A stretch of DNA of 64,000 bases from Shouchella sp047238345. GTDB taxonomy: Bacteria; Bacillota; Bacilli; Bacillales; Bacillaceae_D. Of the stretch, positions 58,283 through 64,000 are shown piece after piece (position 1 is the first letter of the stretch; the number at the start of each line of letters is the position of its first letter). Below the pieces are notes generated by a model. It saw only the letters and a program-made list of their open reading frames with translations, searched no databases and was not told the origin of the DNA. Location: positions 3,596,001-3,660,000 of the forward strand of contig NZ_JBDFMQ010000001.1 of the NCBI RefSeq assembly GCF_047238345.1, written 5' to 3'. The translations under genes and the position numbers were made by a program.

Positions 58283-59998
58283 TTATTGCTTAATTTGAAT
58301 ACTGTTTAGTGTGGCAAACACACCATTTTGTTGAATTAATTCTTCATACGTACCTTGTTCAACGATCCCGTCTTTTGTAACAACGACAATGTGGTCTGCA
58401 TGACGAATTGTCGCTAGTCGGTGCGCGATGACAAGGGTCGTACGGTCTTCTGCTAACTCTTTTAATGACTGCTGGATAAGCGCTTCAGTCTCTGTATCGA
58501 GTGCAGATGTTGCCTCATCCAAAATTAATATTGGTGGATTCTTCAAGAATGTACGTGCAATCGCAATTCGTTGCTTCTGCCCACCAGAAAGCTTAAGTCC
58601 ACGCTGGCCAATTTGCGTATCGTAGCCATTCGGAAGGGTTTCAACAAGTGCATCTAAGTTTGCTAACTTGGCAGCATGATAAATCTCTTCATCTGTTGCA
58701 TCTAAGTTTCCATAACGAATATTTTCACGCAACGTCCCGCTAAATAAGAACACGTCTTGCTGAACAATGCCGATTTGTGAACGTAATGACTGTTTTGTCA
58801 TGTCTGTTACGTCCATACCATTAATCAGGATGCTTCCACTATTAATATCATAGAATCGTGGAATTAATGAACTGATTGTTGTTTTCCCTGCTCCAGACGG
58901 TCCAACAAACGCGACGGTTTTTCCAGCCGGAATGTGCAAGTCGACATTTTCTAAAACAGGACGGTTTTCTTCATAACCGAATGTCACATCGTTAAATTCA
59001 ATTGCTCCATCAAGTACTGGCGCGGTTTTTGCATGATCTTTATCAACAACGTCCACTTCTTCATCCATTAAGTCAGTAAAGCGTTTAAACCCTGCCATTC
59101 CTCTTGGATAAAGCTCAAGAATCGCACTAATTTTTTCAATTGGCTTAAATAGAATATTGATATAAAGAATAAAGAGAACGAATTCTCCTACATCAATCGT
59201 ATCAACATACAGTAACCAAGAACCATAGATGAGCACCGAAAGAATCATCAAACGAGTCGCTAAGAAAATTCCTGAAGAGGTGTAGCCCATGACTTTATAG
59301 CCGCCTACTTTTGCGTTACGGTAGCGCTTGTTATTTTCACGGAACGTTTCCACTTCATGCGCTTCATTTGTAAACGATTGAACAACACGCATACCTGACA
59401 CGCTGTCTTCTACCCGAGCATTTACATCGCCTATTTCTGTGTACATCTTTCTCCACGCTTTATTCATCTTAATATTCGTATATGTAATTAAGGCAATTAA
59501 AATTGGAACAAAGATTAAAGCCACAAGTGCTAAGCTTGGATTAACGTAGAACATGATGCTAAATGCACCGACAAACGTCATGACCGCAATAAATAAATCT
59601 TCCGGTCCGTGGTGAGCAAGTTCACCAATATCAAACAAATCGTTCGTAATTCGACTAATAATATGCCCAGTCTTTGTATTATCAAAGAAACGAAACGACT
59701 GTCTCTGCACACTTTCAAATAAATCCTGCCTCATATCGGTTTCAATGTTAATTCCCAGTTTATGACCAAGGAAATTTACATTGTACTGCAAGTATGCACT
59801 CACAAGATACGTTCCTAATAAGGCACCTGATACCCATACAACCGTTCCCCATTCTTGTTCTGGTAAGAGTGTATTAATAAACCACTGCACCACAAGCGGG
59901 AAAATTAAATCTAGAATTGCTACTACGATCGCGCTAAAGAAATCAATATAAAACAAGCGCTTATGCGGAACGTAGTAAGCAAAAAAGCGTTTTAACAT
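58283..59998 (-). CDS. ABC exporter, fused permease and ATPase (YgaD-like)
   Basis: This is a 571-residue half-transporter. A six-helix type IV permease (about 15-300) precedes an ATPase with Walker A VGPSGAGKTT, signature LSGGQKQRIAIARTF, Walker B ILILDEATSALD and the switch His in VIAHRL. It should form a homodimer exporting lipids or drugs. The N-terminal FFAYYVPHKRLFYIDFFSA is like the YgaD/MsbA-type exporters of Bacillus. It is monocistronic. The substrate is unknown. Confidence 0.9.
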   Translation of the reverse strand: MLKRFFAYYVPHKRLFYIDFFSAIVVAILDLIFPLVVQWFINTLLPEQEWGTVVWVSGALLGTYLVSAYLQYNVNFLGHKLGINIETDMRQDLFESVQRQSFRFFDNTKTGHIISRITNDLFDIGELAHHGPEDLFIAVMTFVGAFSIMFYVNPSLALVALIFVPILIALITYTNIKMNKAWRKMYTEIGDVNARVEDSVSGMRVVQSFTNEAHEVETFRENNKRYRNAKVGGYKVMGYTSSGIFLATRLMILSVLIYGSWLLYVDTIDVGEFVLFILYINILFKPIEKISAILELYPRGMAGFKRFTDLMDEEVDVVDKDHAKTAPVLDGAIEFNDVTFGYEENRPVLENVDLHIPAGKTVAFVGPSGAGKTTISSLIPRFYDINSGSILINGMDVTDMTKQSLRSQIGIVQQDVFLFSGTLRENIRYGNLDATDEEIYHAAKLANLDALVETLPNGYDTQIGQRGLKLSGGQKQRIAIARTFLKNPPILILDEATSALDTETEALIQQSLKELAEDRTTLVIAHRLATIRHADHIVVVTKDGIVEQGTYEELIQQNGVFATLNSIQIKQ

Positions 59999-60073
59999 AA
60001 TTACCTCACTCTCTGCCTAATCAGCAGACCCCTCCCTAATTTATCGAATGGTAGCCAAAAATGCAAAGGTTAT

Positions 60074-60889
60074 TTACTGACAATACGGACAATAATACAA
60101 TCTTCGCCCGTTTTTCATTATTTTTATGATGGTTTCTCCACATGCATAGCATGGCTTGCCTTCACGGTTAAACACATAATGTCGATAATCACGCCGCTTC
60201 TTACCTGCACGTTTTAATTCATCTACTAGCAACGCTTCAACCGTAAGACCTTCCGTTTCATACGAACGTTCCGGCAACACAATGAGCGCTTCAGCCATTA
60301 CTTCTTGCTCCGCTTCCGAACAGTCTATCGGCCTTGCATCTGGGGATAGACCTGCAACATATAATAGCTCACTTCGTAAATAATTGCCGTTCCCTGCTAC
60401 AAAGCCTTGATCGAGCAGTAAGGCGGTCAACGCTCGGTTACGAAATGGTGTTGACCTCATGCGTTCAAGAAGAACCGTCGCCGTCACTTGATCCGACAAG
60501 ACATCTGGTCCAGCCTTCATAATAAAAGGGTGTTGATCAAGCTCGTCCGTCTTCAAAACCTCTATATCGGAAGCGCTATAAAGCAGCGCCGCTTTCTTCT
60601 CTGTATAAAGCGCGAGTCGAAGTTGTCGGTTTGTTTTTGGATACGTATAAGACTTGCGAATCATCCATTTTCCATACAGTTGATTATGAGAATAAATGCT
60701 GTACCCATTTGAAAAATGGATCAGCATCGCTTTTCCTTTTGTACGTACAGCCTCTATTTTTGCAGATGACAGAACCTCTTCATATTCTTGTAGATGGGGA
60801 AACGCAAACGATACTTCTACAAGAGGTTGATTGGCAACAGCTTGCTCCACTTCAAATGCAGCTCGTCTTATTTCTGGGCCTTCAGGCAT
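60074..60889 (-). CDS. nei: Fpg/Nei-family DNA glycosylase (endonuclease VIII type)
   Basis: This is a 271-residue DNA repair enzyme. It must start at the ATG at 60889, because the mature N-terminal Pro of MPEGPEIRRAA is the catalytic nucleophile and the next Glu is also catalytic; upstream in-frame ATGs would block this. GAGGTG lies in the right place. A helix-two-turn-helix (GNGNYLRSELLY) and the C-terminal zinc finger (CYACG...CPYCQ) follow. The short spacing and LRSELLY region fit Nei-like rather than MutM enzymes. It excises oxidised bases. It follows murB by 32 bases. Confidence 0.88.
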   Translation of the reverse strand: MPEGPEIRRAAFEVEQAVANQPLVEVSFAFPHLQEYEEVLSSAKIEAVRTKGKAMLIHFSNGYSIYSHNQLYGKWMIRKSYTYPKTNRQLRLALYTEKKAALLYSASDIEVLKTDELDQHPFIMKAGPDVLSDQVTATVLLERMRSTPFRNRALTALLLDQGFVAGNGNYLRSELLYVAGLSPDARPIDCSEAEQEVMAEALIVLPERSYETEGLTVEALLVDELKRAGKKRRDYRHYVFNREGKPCYACGETIIKIMKNGRRLYYCPYCQ

Positions 60890-60908
60890 TCTCATCACCT
60901 CTCATAAG

Positions 60909-60942
60909 AAGACCCTGCTAATTAATCATTAACAGGGTCTTT
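60909..60942 (-). terminator. Hairpin at the end of murB, before nei
   Basis: AAGACCCTGCTAAT / ATTAACAGGGTCTT stem (one mismatch, 14 positions) spans the murB stop codon. The minus-strand tail is CTTATGAG rather than a T run, so it may be a weak terminator or an RNA processing or stability element between the two genes. Confidence 0.5.
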
Positions 60943-61857
60943 AAGATCTTCTCCTATTGTAATGACCTCGGTTTCCAACATCACGCCAAACGTTTCGTTT
61001 ACTTTTTCTTGTACGTGACGAACAAGATTCATATAGTCCGATGCTGTAGAGCCGTCAACATTCACAATAAAACCAGCATGTTTTTTTGATACTTCCGCAC
61101 CACCAATACGCGTCCCTTGCAAACCACTTTCTTGAATCAGCTTTCCTGCAAACATCCCTGGTGGTCGCTTAAATACACTTCCACATGACGGATATTCAAG
61201 AGGTTGCTTCGTTTCCCGCGCGATTGTCAGTTCATCCATCTTCTGCTTAATTTGAACGACGTCCCCTTTTTCAAGAGTCATGGTTCCTTCCAAAGCAATG
61301 TATTGTTTTTTGGAAAACACACTTTTACGATAATCAAACTCAAATTCGTCTTTTCCGAGTGTTAGAAAATCTCCTTCTTCCGTCAGCACAAGCACACGTT
61401 CCAGTACGTCTGCAATTTGTCCACCGTACGCACCTGCGTTCATGTAAAAAGCGCCACCCACTGTGCCTGGAATGCCACAAGCAAACTCAAGCCCTGTTAG
61501 GGATTCAGCCAATGCTTCTCTTGAAGCACCGATAATGGTTGCACCTGTTTGCGCGACTACCTGTGTATCCGTTATTTCAATGTTATTTAAATGTTTTAAG
61601 CAAAGCGTGATGCCTCGAATGCCACCGTCTTTTACAATGACGTTCGACCCGTTTCCAAGTAATGTAACCGGAATGTTGTTCCTGTGTGCAAATTTCAACA
61701 CACGCTGTGTATCATCATAGGTCGTTGGGGTAATAAATAGATCCGCTAATCCACCCATCTGCGTATAGGTATGTTTATAGATTGGTTCATTTTGACGTAC
61801 GGCATCATGAGGTAACTCTTGAATTAAAGCTTCACAACGTTGTATATATTCGTTCAT
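60922..61857 (-). CDS. murB: UDP-N-acetylenolpyruvoylglucosamine reductase MurB
   Basis: This is a 311-residue FAD enzyme of the type II MurB form used by Bacillus (~303). VTLLGNGSNVIVKDGGIRG binds FAD, and GLEFACGIPGTVGGAFYMNAGAYGGQI and YPSCGSVFKRPPGMFAGKLIQESGL (catalytic Ser in CGSVFK) are family blocks. It reduces the enolpyruvyl group to make UDP-MurNAc, the second step of peptidoglycan precursor synthesis. I use the inner ATG at 61857, eight bases after GAGGA. Here it pairs with nei, not with cell-division genes. Confidence 0.95.
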   Translation of the reverse strand: MNEYIQRCEALIQELPHDAVRQNEPIYKHTYTQMGGLADLFITPTTYDDTQRVLKFAHRNNIPVTLLGNGSNVIVKDGGIRGITLCLKHLNNIEITDTQVVAQTGATIIGASREALAESLTGLEFACGIPGTVGGAFYMNAGAYGGQIADVLERVLVLTEEGDFLTLGKDEFEFDYRKSVFSKKQYIALEGTMTLEKGDVVQIKQKMDELTIARETKQPLEYPSCGSVFKRPPGMFAGKLIQESGLQGTRIGGAEVSKKHAGFIVNVDGSTASDYMNLVRHVQEKVNETFGVMLETEVITIGEDLKDPVND

Positions 61858-62014
61858 TATCATCGTCCTCTAATTTAAGGTCATCATCCACTTACTTTCA
61901 AAACATTCGCCTATAGTAGCTATATGCATCTTTAGTGTGAATGTGCCCGATTTGGCTTTCTTTATGCATGAAAAGCCCATTCTTCATCTCTACATTATGA
62001 CGTAAAACGACTCA

Positions 62015-62047
62015 AAAAAACAGACCAAACATGTATTTTGGTCTGTG
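62015..62047 (-). terminator. Intrinsic terminator of the flavin reductase gene
   Basis: ACAGACCAAA / TTTGGTCTGT perfect stem, 7-base loop, T run on the minus strand. The 160 bases between here and murB hold no gene that I can see. Confidence 0.88.
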
Positions 62048-62063
62048 GTACCTATCTATTTTA

Positions 62064-62684
62064 TTAGTCAGGACGTTTTAACGAGAACAACTCTCCTAAG
62101 CCAGCGTAGTTCGGACCAGATAAACGAGCGACAGGATTCAATTGATCAGCCAGAACATAATTTTTTTCGTAGTCGTACACACGTTCATCTAAATGCATCT
62201 CAATCACACGAACAATGAGTAAATCAAATGCTGTCACGCCATCGTCGTTTGCTATAGGAAGATGAGACTCTAGTGTACATTCAAATCGAATTAATGCCTC
62301 TTTAATGCCTGGAACGCCAACGCTCGTACTGTCAACAAGTTCTAAATCCGTTAAATCGATTTCACTTTCATCTGCTTTTAACGTCGCAGCCGTCTGATTC
62401 ATCGCTTCCACTAAAGATTCATCGACAACATGAATAACAAGTTCATTATGGGCAACAGTGTTACGAGCTGTATCTTTCATTTCGCCTTGTTTTCGACCAA
62501 CAGCAATAGAAAGCAAAGGCGGATCACCTGATAACATCGTAAAAAAGCTAAACGGAGCCGCATTAACCATATTCCCTTCTGTTGATTCCGTTGTGACAAA
62601 TGCAATCGGCCGCGGAACCACAGCCCCACTCAACAGCTTATATCGTTCTCTTGCTGGTAAATCCTTTAGCGTAACACTATGCAT
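62064..62684 (-). CDS. Flavin reductase-like FMN-binding protein (YwrF type)
   Basis: This is a 206-residue split-barrel flavoprotein. RYKLLSGAVVPRPIAFVTTESTEGNMVNAAPFSFFTMLSGDPPLLSIAVGRKQGEMKDT is the flavin reductase domain with the FMN-binding PRPIAFV and APFSFF motifs. The length matches B. subtilis YwrF (~205). It binds FMN and probably reduces it or a small substrate with NAD(P)H; the physiological role is unknown. The ATG at 62684 has AAGGAGAT upstream; a TTG one codon earlier is possible. Confidence 0.88.
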   Translation of the reverse strand: MHSVTLKDLPARERYKLLSGAVVPRPIAFVTTESTEGNMVNAAPFSFFTMLSGDPPLLSIAVGRKQGEMKDTARNTVAHNELVIHVVDESLVEAMNQTAATLKADESEIDLTDLELVDSTSVGVPGIKEALIRFECTLESHLPIANDDGVTAFDLLIVRVIEMHLDERVYDYEKNYVLADQLNPVARLSGPNYAGLGELFSLKRPD

Positions 62685-62755
62685 CAAAATTCATCTCCTT
62701 TTTAGATAAATAAATTTTTCTCAATTCGCTCATACTTTAATGGAGGTGATGTACG

Positions 62756-63400
62756 TTGGACCAGTTACTCTCCATCCTAATCAGAACAGTTATTATGTTT
62801 GTTGCAGTATTAATATTTTTTCGGTTAACAGGAAAAAAAGAACTCGGTGAAGTGAGTGTCCTTGATGTCATTATTACATTAATGATTGCTGAATTAGCGG
62901 TTATCTTAATTGATGATCCTGATTTGCCCCTTTATCGTGGGCTAGCGCCTATTGTACTTTTAATTCTTTTACAACGAATTTTTGCTTATCTACAAGTGAA
63001 AAATCAAAAATTTAGAGATCTTGTTGACGGCGAACCTGTCATTATCATTAAGGATGGCCAATTTTTACAAAAGAATCTTGAAAAACAAAACTATAATATT
63101 GATGATATCATGTTACAGCTAAGAGATAAAAATGTTGCCGATGTCCAAGAAGTGGATTGGGCAATGCTTGAGGCATCAGGGACGTTGTCTATTTTCAAGA
63201 AAAACGACAACACTTCGTTTACCCTCCCTTTAATAATGGATGGCGTCATACAAAAGGATCACCTTCAAATTCTTAATCTTACGGAAGATTGGGTACGTCA
63301 ACAGCTTAAAGCGAAGGGTATTGTTGCCGTTGAACACGTCTTTTACTGTAGTTATTTCAACAATACGTTTTCCGTTCAAAAAAAATCGGCTTCATCTTAA
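62756..63400 (+). CDS. DUF421 membrane protein (YetF/YrbG type)
   Basis: This is a 214-residue protein with three N-terminal membrane helices (about 6-25, 35-52, 60-78), including FFRLTGKKELGEVSVLDVIITLMIAELAV, the DUF421 signature. Two small mixed domains follow (VDGEPVIIIKDGQFLQKNLEKQNYNIDDIMLQLRDKNVADVQEVDWAMLEASGTLSIFK). The family in Bacillus includes spore and stress membrane proteins, and the function is unclear. The start is TTG with a perfect GGAGGTGAT five bases before. Confidence 0.85.
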   Translation: MDQLLSILIRTVIMFVAVLIFFRLTGKKELGEVSVLDVIITLMIAELAVILIDDPDLPLYRGLAPIVLLILLQRIFAYLQVKNQKFRDLVDGEPVIIIKDGQFLQKNLEKQNYNIDDIMLQLRDKNVADVQEVDWAMLEASGTLSIFKKNDNTSFTLPLIMDGVIQKDHLQILNLTEDWVRQQLKAKGIVAVEHVFYCSYFNNTFSVQKKSASS

Positions 63401-63448
63401 GTTATTTACACTTAGATCGGGTATACACGTTCATAGAGAGGTGAGGCA

Positions 63449-64000
63449 ATGACTATGTACAATAAAGCGTTACTTATATACAATCAAGCAGCTGGACAGG
63501 GGGATGCATCTGAGTTACTTGAAAAGATTGTCCCCAGGTTAGCTCTTTCGATTAAAGAATTTACACTTCGTCAGACGGAACAACAAGGGGATGCAGAAGA
63601 CTTGTGCTCTAGCTATGGTGGCGAAGTGGATTTGATTCTTATTATGGGTGGGGACGGTACAGTACACGAATGCGTAAACGGTCTTATGAAACAATCAGGA
63701 AGACCAACTGTTGCTGTTTTACCTACTGGTACATGTAATGATTTATCACGGGCCTTAAACGCGCCAACCCTTGATAATGCACTGGATGCCATTCTTGCTG
63801 GACATACGACTGAGCTAGATATTATTGGTCAAAACGACCGCTATTTCAGTAATTTCTCAGGAGTTGGACTCATTACAGAAGCGTCCAAAGAAATTGAGGA
63901 ATCGACAAAAGACTCATTTGGAAAACTTGGCTATATTATAAGCGCCATTCGATCGCTAAAAGAACCTACAACGTTCACGTATGAAGTTGAAACGGATACT
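63449..64000 (+). CDS. Diacylglycerol/lipid kinase, YegS/DgkB type, 3' end outside window
   Basis: The first 184 residues of a lipid kinase are visible before the window ends. KALLIYNQAAGQGDASELL is the N-terminal nucleotide-binding strand-turn. LILIMGGDGTVHECVNGL is the DAGK catalytic motif GGDGT, and VLPTGTCNDLSRALN (usually GTxND) follows. Such enzymes phosphorylate diacylglycerol to phosphatidic acid (DgkB) or related lipids. GAGAGGTGAGG lies upstream of the ATG; a second in-frame ATG two codons later is an alternative. Confidence 0.88.
   Translation, partial: MTMYNKALLIYNQAAGQGDASELLEKIVPRLALSIKEFTLRQTEQQGDAEDLCSSYGGEVDLILIMGGDGTVHECVNGLMKQSGRPTVAVLPTGTCNDLSRALNAPTLDNALDAILAGHTTELDIIGQNDRYFSNFSGVGLITEASKEIEESTKDSFGKLGYIISAIRSLKEPTTFTYEVETDT

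Overview
The window is chromosomal DNA from a low-G+C, endospore-forming Bacillaceae. Spore genes support this: cwlJ-gerQ, a CotF-type coat protein and a CwlC-type mother-cell amidase. So do Bacillus-type families (YwdI/YwdK, PdxK, YuaF/FloT, BdbC/D, YpiB, YhfW, YflT, RocD) and strong GGAGG ribosome binding sites. Exported proteins (alkaline phosphatase, the Mn/Zn-binding lipoprotein, the BdbD-like thioredoxin) are very rich in Asp/Glu. That suggests an alkaliphilic or salt-tolerant relative such as Shouchella/Alkalihalobacillus, but this is inference. I see no rRNA, tRNA, CRISPR array, complete insertion sequence or prophage.

Layout. 1-10 kb: an ABC ATPase fragment, cwlJ-gerQ, small ywd-type genes, an ammonium transporter operon (amt, a GlnD-like nucleotidyltransferase, a DnaQ-like exonuclease), a coat gene, ung with an AbrB-type membrane protein, and a YjiH transporter. 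10-20 kb: a minimal chemoreceptor, pdxK, hutH behind a leader with an intrinsic terminator, glnA, and the RNA helicase cshA. 20-30 kb: an orphan adenine methylase, a MITE-like palindromic element, the disulfide pair bdbC/bdbD, a Rieske oxidoreductase, a rap-phr quorum-sensing cluster with extra phr genes, yuaF-floT and alkaline phosphatase. 30-43 kb: topB, an RlmI-type methyltransferase, stress genes, an mntABCD-type metal transporter, a HAD phosphatase and an M20 dipeptidase. 43-64 kb: a dCache chemoreceptor, an S9 peptidase, an unusual pncB, rocD, an MFS transporter, three tandem DUF4429-SHOCT paralogues, cwlC, catalase, an ABC exporter, nei, murB, a flavin reductase, a DUF421 protein and a truncated lipid kinase.

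Connections. Nitrogen genes are scattered but appear linked: glnA and amt carry nearly the same GlnR/TnrA-type operator at nearly the same distance from the -10 box, and hutH and rocD feed amino-acid nitrogen into the same pool. The strongest candidate for something undescribed is the rap-phr region (23.8-26.7 kb). It holds two Rap-family proteins with Asp where the Spo0F-phosphatase Gln is expected, followed by three phr-like peptide genes (one frameshifted). The two extra phr genes are still preceded by 3' stubs of lost rap genes, and all three peptides end in P-x-G-G-[HY]. Other points worth attention are the amt-linked nucleotidyltransferase/exonuclease pair, the hutH leader and the DUF4429-SHOCT triplet.
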